Assembly (NCBI GenBank): GCA_046316495.1
Contig: JBKDAM010000148.1
Coordinates: 1-64,000 of the forward strand
Direction of reading: 5' to 3'
From: M3007 sp046316495
GTDB lineage: Bacteria; Bacteroidota; Bacteroidia; Chitinophagales; Saprospiraceae
DNA: 64,000 nucleotides
Below, piece by piece: positions 17,402 through 27,332 of this stretch. Position 1 is the first letter of the stretch. Every line of letters starts with the position of its first letter. Under the pieces are notes generated by a model. That model saw only the letters and a program-made list of their open reading frames with translations, ran no database searches and was not told the origin of the DNA. Made by a program: the position numbers and the translations under genes.

Positions 17402-19375
17402 ATGCGTTTTCTCATAGTTTTTTGTGTTTTGATGCTTTCTAGTTATTCCCTTTTTTCGCAACTGCGTCTTTCTAAGGTGTTTGCAGATCAGATGGTATTA
17501 CAAAGAGGAAAGCCAATTCCGGTATGGGGCTGGGGTATTCCGGGGGAGGTCGTGAGCGTTTCTCTTGAATTAGATCGTCAAGAGGTTACAGTGGATCCAA
17601 CCGGCAAGTGGAAGTTAGAGTTGCCAACGAGGGGGGCTGGTGGCCCTTATGTTTTTGAAGTGAGGAGTGGGCTTGAGACCATTGTTTTTCGAGATGTTTG
17701 GGTGGGAGAAGTATGGCTGTGTTCTGGGCAGTCCAACATGGAGTGGGAGGTTCGTTTGGCAGAAAACCCTGGCTTTGAACGGCAGAATGCAAGAGACTCA
17801 TTGATTCGGCACATTAAATTAGATACTAAAGTAAGTCTATATCCTGTTGAGGAGTTGGCGACGCCCCGGACTGGCTGGGAGGTATGCACTCCAAGTTCGG
17901 TGGGTACGTTTTCTGCAGTGGGATATTTTTTTGCAAAAAAACTTAGAGAGAATTTTGGGCCAGGTGTTGCTATCGGATTAATAAACAATACATGGGGAGG
18001 GTCTCATATTGAGGCCTGGATTAGCAAGGAGGGCTTATCAAGTTTGGACAATTTTCGTGCTTATTTGGAGCGCTACCCTACTGATTGGACTCAGGCGCAT
18101 TCCATGTTAAAGTCGCAATTATTGAAGTGGACCTTGGGGGATGCTGAGTTACTTGATCATTTAGATGAAACGGTTTATTATTCGGAAGGTTTTGATTTTT
18201 CCACATGGAAAGCCGCAACAGCTCCTGGTGCATGGGATTGGCAGGGGGTTTGGGCTTATCGTGGTAAGGGTTTTATGGCCAAAAAGCTGGAGGTTCCATC
18301 ATTTGTTTCGGGTGCTCCCGCCCTTTTGCGATTAGGCGAACACGAAGTGCCTGTTTCCTGCTGGATCAACGGTCGGTCCATGCTCGTTTCCATGATCGGA
18401 AAAGAGGCTTTGGTGGAGGTTCCTGCGGGTGTATTAAGAGAGGGCAGTAATTTTCTTGTTGTGCTTGTATCTCCACAATCGGGGCCAAAGCATTGGGGTG
18501 TTGGACTATTTGGGGATGAAAGTAATTTACGTGTTGAGTGGGAGGACTATTCGATTTCATTGGTTGGTGAAGACTGGCGGAAGATGCCCTCTTGGGCTTC
18601 CCCGCATTATATTGAAACGCTGCAGAACAATGTTGCTTGTGGTTTATTTAATGGGATGGTAGCCCCTTTGGCCCCCTATGCGGTTGCTGGGGTTTTATGG
18701 TACCAGGGTGAGTCTAATGCGGAGAGGGCATCCGACTATACGACTACCTTTCCGTTATTAATTAAAGATTGGCGGAGTGCTTGGGGAGAGGCGGAACTTC
18801 CGTTTTATTTTGTCCAGCTTTCGTCATTTGGGAAAAATAGGTCCTCAAATGAGGGAAGTTCTTGGGCTGAGTTAAGGGAGGCTCAGCAAAAGGCCCTTGC
18901 TTTGCCTAATACAGGTATGGCAGTTACACTGGATATTGGGGATGCATTAGATATTCATCCGAGAAACAAGCAGGAAGTAGGAAGGCGGTTAGCCTTAATC
19001 GCCTTGGCAAAATCATATGGGTTCCAAATTGATCATGAATCACCCCGACTTAAAGACTTTAATGTAAAAGAAACGAGCGTCCTACTTACTTTTGATGGTG
19101 TTGGGAGTGGCCTATATGCCAAGGATAAATTTGGGTATTTCAGGGGGTTTGAGGTAGCTGGTCCAGATCGTGTTTTTCATTTTGCACAAGCACAGTTAGT
19201 AACCAAAGACCAGATAGAGGTTTATCATCCGCTTGGGATGATGCCGGTAGCGGTTCGGTATGCTTGGTCTGATGCTCCGGTGGATGCAAACGTGTATAAT
19301 GGTTTTGGGCTTCCACTAGGAACATTTCGAACAGATGATTGGAGGGGCATTACCGTTGGTCGTCATTTTGAGTAG
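17402..19375 (+). CDS. Sialate O-acetylesterase (SGNH/SASA family), exported
   Basis: The product has 657 residues. The ATG at 17402 gives a clear signal peptide (MRFLIVFCVLMLSSYSLFSQ); the frame opens eight codons earlier at 17378. It removes O-acetyl groups, classically from sialic acids, though many Bacteroidota homologues act on plant-glycan acetyl groups. The nucleophile block is CSGQSNMEWEV (Ser about 111), with NNTWGGSHIEAW, WYQGESNA, and the Asp-His pair region DIGDALDIHPRNK. A middle beta-sandwich insert spans about 265-395. No neuraminidase or sialic acid catabolic gene is adjacent, so the substrate is open. Confidence 0.85.
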   Translation: MRFLIVFCVLMLSSYSLFSQLRLSKVFADQMVLQRGKPIPVWGWGIPGEVVSVSLELDRQEVTVDPTGKWKLELPTRGAGGPYVFEVRSGLETIVFRDVWVGEVWLCSGQSNMEWEVRLAENPGFERQNARDSLIRHIKLDTKVSLYPVEELATPRTGWEVCTPSSVGTFSAVGYFFAKKLRENFGPGVAIGLINNTWGGSHIEAWISKEGLSSLDNFRAYLERYPTDWTQAHSMLKSQLLKWTLGDAELLDHLDETVYYSEGFDFSTWKAATAPGAWDWQGVWAYRGKGFMAKKLEVPSFVSGAPALLRLGEHEVPVSCWINGRSMLVSMIGKEALVEVPAGVLREGSNFLVVLVSPQSGPKHWGVGLFGDESNLRVEWEDYSISLVGEDWRKMPSWASPHYIETLQNNVACGLFNGMVAPLAPYAVAGVLWYQGESNAERASDYTTTFPLLIKDWRSAWGEAELPFYFVQLSSFGKNRSSNEGSSWAELREAQQKALALPNTGMAVTLDIGDALDIHPRNKQEVGRRLALIALAKSYGFQIDHESPRLKDFNVKETSVLLTFDGVGSGLYAKDKFGYFRGFEVAGPDRVFHFAQAQLVTKDQIEVYHPLGMMPVAVRYAWSDAPVDANVYNGFGLPLGTFRTDDWRGITVGRHFE

Positions 19376-19383
19376 CTAAATTA

Positions 19384-20493
19384 CTAAAGGATTGTGCCAC
19401 CGATTAGGTATCCAATTCCATACGTAATAGCAGATGCTGCCAGGCCAAACAGTACTTGACGAGCTCCTGAAAACCAAATAGAGAGGCCAGTGAAGAGGGA
19501 AGTCGCGCTTCCTAAAAGGAATAGACCCAGCACACTGCTAGTGACACTACTGAAGAGGGCTGTTTTTCCTGAAAAAAAGAAAAACGGAAGCACTGGGATG
19601 ATGGCTCCAATCGCGAAAAGTAAAAAAGAGGTAAAGGCTGCCTCCCATGCTGAACCGCCAAGTTCTGTCTTGTCGAGCCCAAGCTCTTCGCGAACAAGGG
19701 TGTCCAATGCATTTTCTTTATCTCCAATAATTTGCTTTGCCATTGTAGCGGCTTGTTCGGGATCCATCCCTTTTGCTCTATAAATGAGCGAAAGCTCTAA
19801 CTCTTCTAGTTCAGGTGTTGCCTCCAGCTCTTCTGCCTCCAGCTGAATCTGCTTCAAGTAGAGCTCTCTTGAGTTTTGGACAGATAACCACTCTCCCAGA
19901 GCCATAGAAAATGCTCCAGCAAGCAACCCTGCTATTCCTGTTAACAAGATGGTATCATTATTGGCAGCAGCACCGGCAATTCCCATGACCAAACTGGAGT
20001 TAGAGATTAAACCATCGTTGGCACCTAGGACAGCGGCTCTAAGTGCATTACCTCCTACCGATTTATGCCTGCCCTCCATTTTCGACAGGAAGGTACCGCT
20101 CACGTTGGCCTTTGTATGTGCTGCTAGTGACTCCACTATTCGGAGATGGTTGTGCTCCATACCGGAGGGAGCAACGCCAATCTCTCTTTTTTTATGAATG
20201 GTTTCACGTGCAATTTGCCGTTCAATAGAGCTTAAATTGGCGATTAAGAAATCGTATCCAAAAATCTTGCCTAGGCTAAACTGCAGTTTGGCTCTGCGGC
20301 TAGGGCCCGGCATTTTGAAGTCGGGGATTGACTCCCGAACTCGTTCCAAGGCGTGTTCAGCGTGATGGTACTCAATTTTTGACAATGCTTGCAAGACTTC
20401 TGCCGTTGATGGATCATCCTGGATACTCGATAGGCTTTGATAGAGCCAGGCGGTATCTACTTCTAATTGGAGTTGATCAATTTGCTTTTTCAT
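19384..20493 (-). CDS. Ferritin-like / VIT1 fusion metal transporter
   Basis: The product has 369 residues. Residues 1 to about 140 are a helical ferritin-like domain with IEYHHAEHALERV carrying an E-x-x-H type iron-ligand motif. Residues about 145-369 are a VIT1/CCC1 membrane domain: LRAAVLGANDGLISNSSLVM, then LLAGAFSMALGEWLSVQNSR and a cluster of hydrophobic helices. The family (Er-VIT1, MbfA-like) exports or stores iron or manganese. It is convergent with the esterase gene, with only 8 bp between the stop codons. Confidence 0.85.
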   Translation of the reverse strand: MKKQIDQLQLEVDTAWLYQSLSSIQDDPSTAEVLQALSKIEYHHAEHALERVRESIPDFKMPGPSRRAKLQFSLGKIFGYDFLIANLSSIERQIARETIHKKREIGVAPSGMEHNHLRIVESLAAHTKANVSGTFLSKMEGRHKSVGGNALRAAVLGANDGLISNSSLVMGIAGAAANNDTILLTGIAGLLAGAFSMALGEWLSVQNSRELYLKQIQLEAEELEATPELEELELSLIYRAKGMDPEQAATMAKQIIGDKENALDTLVREELGLDKTELGGSAWEAAFTSFLLFAIGAIIPVLPFFFFSGKTALFSSVTSSVLGLFLLGSATSLFTGLSIWFSGARQVLFGLAASAITYGIGYLIGGTIL

Positions 20494-20745
20494 AACAAGC
20501 CTGATTGTGATGGTTTAATTAGTTAATTGCAATAAGGGAAAGTAAAGATAGAAAACTTAAGACTTGTTTATGAAATGAATAATTTGATTAAAGTCCAAGG
20601 TAGTCGTATTTCTTTGCCTGCAAAGGTGTAAGTCTTAATAGAGAATTTTAGTGACAACCTCATTTATGGTGGAAACATCTTAAATTTACCAGCCTATTGA
20701 TAGTGCTCTTACCGATTCATTTTTAACTCATACTTAATAAAAGAT

Positions 20746-23700
20746 ATGCGTGGATTGCCATTTTTTATTCTGTTGGCTTGTTTTCAGATAATACAGGCAC
20801 AGCCTTGTTTGTATTTGGCATACGAGCCGTTTAGCTACTCGGAGAGCCAGCCATTAAATAATTTAGGAGGGGGCTCTGGGTGGTGGAGTCCTTGGGATGT
20901 ACAGGGGGGGAATAGTATTTTGCCTGGTTATGGCACCTATTCTGGTTCTCTTTCCTTTGAAACCCTTCAGGTTGCTGAGGGGCATGTTGGTGGTGGATAT
21001 GGGTATTTAACAGCTGGTCGCCGATTTGATTTATCCTCTTCGGGGCCGTTTCATGAATACACTGAAAATGGTGGAGGGATTGGTTCTTCTAAAATGGGAA
21101 CTGTTTATATGAGTGGTATTATGAGAAAGCTTAAAGACAATCAGGAGAGTCTATTTTTCAGTTTGCATGGAGAGCAGATTCCTTGGTATGTGAACAACCC
21201 AAATCCACATCTAGAGATTGGGTATTTTGGATCGGCGTCTGAAATGAATGGGATAAAATATTGGTGTATTCGGATTGATGGAAACATTTTTAAGACAACT
21301 GTTCCGATCGAACTAAATGAGGATGCCTTGCTGGTTATTCAATTAGAGTTTGGTCCTTCTGGAACAACTGTACACTACTGGGTTAACCCAAGTGACATTG
21401 GGGGCGGCCAGGTTCCATCTCCTTTGTTTTCACAATTTTTTAACGAATTTTATTCTATTCGATCGCTTGGGATGTATCTGGGTAGTTCACCAGAGAATGG
21501 GCTTGCGGACGAGCTACGGTTGGCGGGAAGCTTCGAGTGCGTTGTTCCCGACATGAATACTCTTATTAATCTACCCCCGATAGCATCGATTATAACTAGC
21601 GCCTCCTCTGGGGCTGCTCCATTTTTTGTAGAACTTGATGGGTCGGCCTCTTTTGATCCAGAAGGAGGAGCATTGACCTATCGATGGGATTTTGGAGATG
21701 GATTAGAAGCTGATACGGGTAAGGTAGTGGAGCATACGTACCAAGCGTTAGGGGTTTTACAAGTTATACTAACCGTTACAGATCCCGAAGGTTTACAACA
21801 GAAAGCATATTACCCACTTAAGGTATTGGATGAGTATGGGGGCTTTCCTTGTCAGTCAAAATTTACGGTATTGAATATGGCAGAGTGCGGAATGCCCACT
21901 GGTCATGTTAAAGTTGGGGTGGGTAATGATGTTACATTTCAGGTCTATTCGCCTCTGGGTAGTTTATTAACAGCGAACCCTCCGACGGAATATACAGGTC
22001 TGTTACCGGGAATTTATGAGTATACCGCTATCGGAAGTAATGGCTGCAGAGATACTTTTTTTTGGCATATTGAGGTGGATAGCACAGCATGTGAGACTTG
22101 GGAGGCGCCTGAGTGCAAGATGGCGATTGGGACCAATTTGGGCGGCTTGGCCGATTGGAGTTTTGAGCGACCCTTTCGAAATTTAATGAAGCATGTTCGT
22201 TCTCGGCCAATTCCATTCACTAATGATTGTTTTTGCTGGGCAATTGATAGTTTAGTGGAAGAAATAGTATTTGATCCAAGTGGATATCCATCCAAGATAC
22301 CACAGGTAACAAGCGCGGGTGAAAGTTATCTTCGATATGTCATTTCCAGCGGCGGTGGAAACCTTCGCCCAGGTTACACCTACTTATTGCTTTACGATGG
22401 ACAAGGGACTTTATTGCTTCAAGGATCTGTCAACGTTTTAAGTAGTTCTGTTGGGCGAATTGCATTTACGGTCACTGCACCTGAGAACATCTGGTTTAAC
22501 TTAACGTATTCATCAGCGATAGATCCGGTCAGAAACATTCGCCTAATAAGGTTGGAGGATGAGTTCATCGATTTGAATGACTTTCCATTTTATGAAGGTT
22601 TTTTGGAAAAAATCGCTCCATTTAAGATGCTACGGTTTATGGATTGGGGGGCCACTAACAACAATAACATAGTAACCTGGGAAGCTCGAAAGGATACTAG
22701 CTGGTATACGTACTCCGGCTCTACGGGAGTACCCTATGAAATGATGATTCGATTGGCCAACTTGACAAAAAAAGATGTTTGGATTTGCGTGCCCCATGCT
22801 GCTGATGATCATTTTGTAAGGCAAATGGCGGGCTTGTTTAAGGAATATTTAGACCCTTCGCTTACCATTTACTTAGAGTACAGTAATGAAGTTTGGAACT
22901 GGATATTTGCTCAAGCAGCCTACAACGATCTGAATCGACCCTCTAATTTAAACTATGCAAGGGCATATTCGGAAAAAGCGCGACGCGTTTTTAACTTGTG
23001 GTTGGATGAGTTTGGCGCTGAACAAAAAAGGATTAAGCGAGTATTGGGGATTCAAACGCTTTATAACACCTTAAATGAGGATATTTTGGGGCAATTGGAT
23101 CAAGAGAGCTGGGATATTGGTGCTGCGACTCACTATTTCGGTTTGAATCACTCGGGAGGGGGCAATCCGGTTCTTCATGCCGGCTCTACCTTGTCAGAGG
23201 TATTAGAAAATGCGAAAAACGAATGGTTTAGTACTATTCCTAATTTAAGAAGAGATTATAATCAGATCAAGTTGTTTGGCAAGCCAATTGTCACTTATGA
23301 AGGAGGGCAGCATTTTGTTGGGAATGTATTTGGGGTACCCTATAGTTATCAGGAGGCTATGTGGGAAGCTCAATATGCACCAGGCATGTATGATTTGTAT
23401 GATATGGTTCTTGATAGTATTCGTAACTGGGGGTGTTCGCTTGCTGGAAATTTTAGTTTGGCTGGTAAACAGGAAAGTGTTTATGGTTCTTGGGGGGTCC
23501 TAAGTGATATTGATCAAGATCCGCCCTATTTTTCCACGGCACCCAAGTACCAAGTACTGTTGGATAATATCTCGGAGATTATGGCCCCAACAGCTTCTTT
23601 TAGCATAGAAATAAATGGGCTTGAAGTGCATTTTGAGAACTTAAGTACCGGTGGGGAACAGTATAAATGGGATTTTGGGGATGGAACTTTTTCTGAATTG

Positions 23701-24066
23701 ATGGATCCGGAGCATGTGTATTCTGCCCCCGGATCCTATGTGGTGAAGCTGTTGGTAGAGAACGACTGTGGATTGGATACTTATGTTGATACTATTTTGG
23801 TACTAACGTCTGGAATAAATCCGTTGCCTTCTGATTGGACCAGCGTTCTTTTTCCAAATCCCAACAATGGACAATTTCAATTTAGTCTGCAGCTGGGAGA
23901 GGACCTCTCTATTTCGATTTTAAATGTACTTGGAGAGGTGTTGTACACACCGTCCGAACTAAAAGGGGCTTTGCCTTATGTAAGAGTTGATTTGCCGCCG
24001 GGAGTATATATATTGGTATGGCGCTCTGGAGGGCTGGTAGGTCAGGTGCGATTTGCTGTTCAGTAG
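20746..24066 (+). CDS. Secreted PKD-domain protein with GH-like core and T9SS sorting domain
   Basis: The product has 1106 residues. A signal peptide (residues 1 to about 18, ending IQAQ) is followed by a lectin-like beta region (20-270) and a PKD domain (about 280-365, YRWDFGDG). The core at about 455-930 contains EYSNEVWNW (Glu715) and TYEGGQHF (Glu852). These resemble the acid/base and nucleophile strands of clan GH-A (beta/alpha)8 hydrolases. A second PKD domain follows at about 950-1020 (YKWDFGDG), then a C-terminal type IX secretion signal (about 1030-1106: FPNPNNGQF, LPPGVYILVW). The protein is expected at the cell surface or outside. Catalysis is inferred and no known GH family is claimed. 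Confidence 0.7.
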   Translation: MRGLPFFILLACFQIIQAQPCLYLAYEPFSYSESQPLNNLGGGSGWWSPWDVQGGNSILPGYGTYSGSLSFETLQVAEGHVGGGYGYLTAGRRFDLSSSGPFHEYTENGGGIGSSKMGTVYMSGIMRKLKDNQESLFFSLHGEQIPWYVNNPNPHLEIGYFGSASEMNGIKYWCIRIDGNIFKTTVPIELNEDALLVIQLEFGPSGTTVHYWVNPSDIGGGQVPSPLFSQFFNEFYSIRSLGMYLGSSPENGLADELRLAGSFECVVPDMNTLINLPPIASIITSASSGAAPFFVELDGSASFDPEGGALTYRWDFGDGLEADTGKVVEHTYQALGVLQVILTVTDPEGLQQKAYYPLKVLDEYGGFPCQSKFTVLNMAECGMPTGHVKVGVGNDVTFQVYSPLGSLLTANPPTEYTGLLPGIYEYTAIGSNGCRDTFFWHIEVDSTACETWEAPECKMAIGTNLGGLADWSFERPFRNLMKHVRSRPIPFTNDCFCWAIDSLVEEIVFDPSGYPSKIPQVTSAGESYLRYVISSGGGNLRPGYTYLLLYDGQGTLLLQGSVNVLSSSVGRIAFTVTAPENIWFNLTYSSAIDPVRNIRLIRLEDEFIDLNDFPFYEGFLEKIAPFKMLRFMDWGATNNNNIVTWEARKDTSWYTYSGSTGVPYEMMIRLANLTKKDVWICVPHAADDHFVRQMAGLFKEYLDPSLTIYLEYSNEVWNWIFAQAAYNDLNRPSNLNYARAYSEKARRVFNLWLDEFGAEQKRIKRVLGIQTLYNTLNEDILGQLDQESWDIGAATHYFGLNHSGGGNPVLHAGSTLSEVLENAKNEWFSTIPNLRRDYNQIKLFGKPIVTYEGGQHFVGNVFGVPYSYQEAMWEAQYAPGMYDLYDMVLDSIRNWGCSLAGNFSLAGKQESVYGSWGVLSDIDQDPPYFSTAPKYQVLLDNISEIMAPTASFSIEINGLEVHFENLSTGGEQYKWDFGDGTFSELMDPEHVYSAPGSYVVKLLVENDCGLDTYVDTILVLTSGINPLPSDWTSVLFPNPNNGQFQFSLQLGEDLSISILNVLGEVLYTPSELKGALPYVRVDLPPGVYILVWRSGGLVGQVRFAVQ

Positions 24067-24158
24067 AATAAATGGTTGCTTGTAGACCAGAATATTGTTA
24101 ATATCGAATAAATGGACACAGTTAATGCGTTACCGAATAAAATAAGTATTAAAACACT

Positions 24159-24166
24159 TAATTTTG
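24159..24166 (+). promoter_or_regulatory. Candidate -7 box for the MarR gene
   Basis: TAATTTTG matches TAnnTTTG and lies 28 bp before the ATG at 24195. No -33 TTTG is seen. A short palindrome CACGTG lies a few bases downstream and could be an operator, but this is only a guess. Confidence 0.3.
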
Positions 24167-24194
24167 CATCACGTGCACAATCGCGCTTACTACC

Positions 24195-24650
24195 ATGACA
24201 CTTGAGGAAGAACTAAAGAATTCCACTCCGATTCCGCCTAGAACAAGGGCGGTATTAAATGTTCTGTTTACGGCAAGCTGGCTTGACTGTCAGATGAACC
24301 GGGACATGAGAAAGTATGGATTGACGAATCCGCAGTATAACATATTGCGAATTCTCAAAGGGAGTCGTCCGGATGGTCTTTCGGTTCTTGATATAAAGAG
24401 TCGAATGATTGATCGGAGTAGTAATGTTAGTCGGTTAGTAGAAAAACTTAGGGAACAAGGGCTGGTTGTGCGTACACCGAGCTCAGCGGATCGTCGTATG
24501 GTGGTTGTAACGATTACAGACAGTGGGTTGGAGTTGTTGGATAAGATTCAGAAAGAGGTTATGTCTAATGACGAGGGATTTCCTGGCACTAATTTGAGTG
24601 AAGAAGAGATGCAGCAGCTTTCAGTCTTATTGGATCGACTTAGGGGATAA
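24195..24650 (+). CDS. MarR-family transcriptional regulator
   Basis: The product has 151 residues, typical of the family. A central winged helix is visible: LTNPQYNILRILKGS, the recognition region SNVSRLVEKLREQGLV, and the wing motif RTPSSADRRMVVVTIT with the conserved DRR. Flanking helices would form the dimer. MarR proteins usually bind small ligands and control neighbouring genes, yet here the flanking genes are a divergently functioning surface protein and a convergent hydrolase, so the target is unclear. Confidence 0.9.
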   Translation: MTLEEELKNSTPIPPRTRAVLNVLFTASWLDCQMNRDMRKYGLTNPQYNILRILKGSRPDGLSVLDIKSRMIDRSSNVSRLVEKLREQGLVVRTPSSADRRMVVVTITDSGLELLDKIQKEVMSNDEGFPGTNLSEEEMQQLSVLLDRLRG

Positions 24651-24667
24651 ATAGGTGTGGGATTTTA

Positions 24668-25570
24668 TCAGAAAAAGATTTCTTGGGCTGATTTAAATGT
24701 GTTGACGTGCGCATCGACGATGTCTGCTACTTTTGGTGAGTATCCTCCACCCATGCTTACAACGACCGGTATTTTATTTCTTTTACAGAACTCAAAAACC
24801 ATTTGATCTCTTTTTTTACAGCCTGCTCTAGAAATTGAAAGTCTACCGAGCTTATCTGTTTCTAAGATGTCCACCCCACTTTGGTAGAAGATAAAGGTAG
24901 GCTGGAATTTATTTGCAATTTGTGCGAGCTGGGTTTCAAGGGTTTCCAGATAAGGCTGATCTGTTAAGCCGTCTGGGAGTTCTATATCAAGGTCTGACTT
25001 TTCTTTCCTAAGGGGATAATTTTTTGCTCCGTGCATGGAGAAAGTGAATACGCGAGCCTCACCTTGAAAAATCGAGGCGGTTCCGTTTCCTTGATGAACA
25101 TCTAAGTCTATGATGAGGATCTTTTGATTTGGATCCTTTTGGAGTAGCCAATTTGCTGCAACAGCTTGGTCATTTAGACAGCAGAACCCCTCTCCCCTAT
25201 TAGCAAATGCATGGTGGGTTCCTCCTGCTACATTCATTGCCACCCCGTGTTGAAGTGCGTAAGAGACACATTGAATGGTTCCACCAGAGATATATCTTCC
25301 TCTTTCAATAAAATGTTGATTTATAGGAAAGCCAATTGCGCGTTCTTCGCTTTTGGATAGGGTTAGATTGGTTAGCTTATCCCAATAGGATTTTGTATGT
25401 GTTTGGAGTGCAATTGCCTCATCCAGTATTTGAGGATGAAAAAACTGTCTTTCTTGAACAATGCCTTCATAGAGTAGTTGTTCAGCAATGAGTTCATACT
25501 TGACCATAGGGAAACGGTGACCCTCCGGAAGCTCATATCGATAAATAGGGGCGAAGGCAATGTGCAGCAT
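24668..25570 (-). CDS. Histone deacetylase-like (class II / acetoin-utilisation type) hydrolase
   Basis: The product has 300 residues. Zinc-hydrolase signatures are present: GGTHHAFANRGEGFCCLND with the His-His pair, LIIDLDVHQGNGTA with the metal-binding Asp and His, FSMHGAKNYP, and YQSGVDILETDKLGRL with the second Asp. The family deacetylates lysine or small acetylated amines. The bacterial substrate here is unknown. The gene is the third in a minus-strand run after dnaB and an ArnT-like gene, 81 bp behind the latter. Confidence 0.88.
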   Translation of the reverse strand: MLHIAFAPIYRYELPEGHRFPMVKYELIAEQLLYEGIVQERQFFHPQILDEAIALQTHTKSYWDKLTNLTLSKSEERAIGFPINQHFIERGRYISGGTIQCVSYALQHGVAMNVAGGTHHAFANRGEGFCCLNDQAVAANWLLQKDPNQKILIIDLDVHQGNGTASIFQGEARVFTFSMHGAKNYPLRKEKSDLDIELPDGLTDQPYLETLETQLAQIANKFQPTFIFYQSGVDILETDKLGRLSISRAGCKKRDQMVFEFCKRNKIPVVVSMGGGYSPKVADIVDAHVNTFKSAQEIFF

Positions 25571-25651
25571 AAATCGGCGACCTAAATGATATCAGCTTAT
25601 ATAATCAATAGTGCTTAAAAAGGTTCATACACGAATCGAGTAGTAGGCCTT

Positions 25652-27328
25652 TTACTTGGTTGCGGTTACTTTTACTATTTCAACGGGAATCAACTTACTT
25701 TCTCGCGTTTTGGGGTTTAAAAAGGGCATACTTAACAATGCAGGTTGGTAGTGCTTAAATTGGGCTACTATTTCGTAAGGAATCCCAGCTGCGTCGAGCT
25801 GTTCTCTTCCACCCTCTCTGGTATAGATCCAAATTGGGCCATTTAACTGAACGGAATCTAGGACTTCTTCGGCTGTGTTCAGGTGTGGGATGATGCTTTT
25901 ACTATAAAAGTCTAGGGCGTGTCCTCCATACCCCATTTGTGCACGTTGTCGAATAGGGATATTCTTTTCATGAAAGTACCTACCCGCGGCAGTTGTACTT
26001 TGGAAAGGGAGAAGACTAGGATAAAAATGAGCATTTAGAATCAAGCCAATTAGCAAACCAGTTCCAGTTTGTAATTGCCAGTAAGTCAAGGGGTTTAAAA
26101 GAGCGGGATACGTTTTGTACAGGATCCAGCAGGACCCAATTATTAAGGGCACCCAGATTAGCAGTTTGGCAGGGCTCTGAGCGGGGAACACAATTCCGGT
26201 GATAAGGGCGAGGATAAGCACTAAAAGGAGTGTGATTACCCATTGTGCGATTGCCCATTTTTTAAGTTTTGTAGTGGTGATTGCCCACTGGGCGGTGATT
26301 ACGGCTCCCCAGGGGAGCGTAATAAAAATGTAGTGTGGGAGTTTATATTTGGAAAGAGAAAGAGCAATGAATAGCAAGGTGAATGCACCAATTGAATAGG
26401 CTTCTTCACCTTGGGCAAGTTGCAGTTTATTAGACAATAACTTTTTAAATTTAGAAAAAAGACTTGGAATTAGGAAAAGTGTCCAAGGTAAAAATGCCCA
26501 TGCGTACACGTGTAGGAAGTAGAAACTAGACGTGTTGTTTTTCCATACATTTTCACCCGTGATGCGCCCGAAGCTTTGCTCCCAGAAATAGAAGTAGAGA
26601 CCGGAAACCCCTTCTTTTCCATTTACTATTTTCTCTGGGTGTAAATCAAACTGGTGGTAAAGTCCGACACACATTGGAGTGATAGTCAAAGCAATGATTA
26701 GTGGGATTAGAAGCAATTCCCACCTAAGAGCGTGGCGCCAATTGTTGGAGAGTACTAGATGTGCGGCCAAGGCTGCTCCAGGTAGGATGAGCCCAATGGG
26801 GCCTTTTGCAAGCATTGCTAACCCAACAAAGATCCCGGTTCCAATTAGGAAGGAATATTTTTTTTTAAGCTGATATTCGGCTAGCATCCAGACGGAGGTT
26901 GCGGACATACCCATAAGCAGAGTGTCGGTACGAACATCATTAAGTAGTAGCCAGCATCCAACGGTGGAGCCTAGAATAAAGGCTGCTAATGTTGCTACCT
27001 CCTTGCTATAATAGAGCTTGGAAAAACGATAAACGCTGTATATGCCTAAAATAGCTCCGAGAAACGAAGGAAGTTTATATGCCCAAGTATTGATACCGAA
27101 GAGGAGGTAGGAAAAGGCGGCTGTCCAAAATAGAAGGGGCGGTTTATCTAGATAATCTGCATGCCGGTGTTGTACTTCCAGCCAGGATCCATTTTGGAGC
27201 ATCTCCATTGAAATTGACGCATACTGGGAAGCGTCCACATCCATAACAGGGAGATTAAGACCCTTAATACCGACTATTAGGATACCGAGGGCCAACCAAA
27301 ACCAGTTGTTTTTGGTAAATTTCTTCAT
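25652..27328 (-). CDS. ArnT-like glycosyltransferase family 39 protein
   Basis: The product has 558 residues starting at 27328 (MKKFTKNNWFWLALGILIVG). An upstream in-frame ATG would overlap dnaB and is rejected. It has an N-terminal helix, then MDVDASQYASISMEML, the acidic first-loop motif of GT-C/PMT enzymes, followed by ten or more helices and a small soluble C-terminal domain. The family moves sugars from polyprenyl phosphate to lipid A or proteins in the inner membrane. The acceptor is unknown. It starts 4 bp after the dnaB stop codon and so probably shares its transcript. Confidence 0.85.
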   Translation of the reverse strand: MKKFTKNNWFWLALGILIVGIKGLNLPVMDVDASQYASISMEMLQNGSWLEVQHRHADYLDKPPLLFWTAAFSYLLFGINTWAYKLPSFLGAILGIYSVYRFSKLYYSKEVATLAAFILGSTVGCWLLLNDVRTDTLLMGMSATSVWMLAEYQLKKKYSFLIGTGIFVGLAMLAKGPIGLILPGAALAAHLVLSNNWRHALRWELLLIPLIIALTITPMCVGLYHQFDLHPEKIVNGKEGVSGLYFYFWEQSFGRITGENVWKNNTSSFYFLHVYAWAFLPWTLFLIPSLFSKFKKLLSNKLQLAQGEEAYSIGAFTLLFIALSLSKYKLPHYIFITLPWGAVITAQWAITTTKLKKWAIAQWVITLLLVLILALITGIVFPAQSPAKLLIWVPLIIGSCWILYKTYPALLNPLTYWQLQTGTGLLIGLILNAHFYPSLLPFQSTTAAGRYFHEKNIPIRQRAQMGYGGHALDFYSKSIIPHLNTAEEVLDSVQLNGPIWIYTREGGREQLDAAGIPYEIVAQFKHYQPALLSMPFLNPKTRESKLIPVEIVKVTATK

Positions 27329-27332
27329 TGGA

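Noticed and set aside
19384..20493. Ferritin-VIT1 fusion as a novelty
   Set aside because: The same architecture is known as the Er-VIT1/MbfA type.
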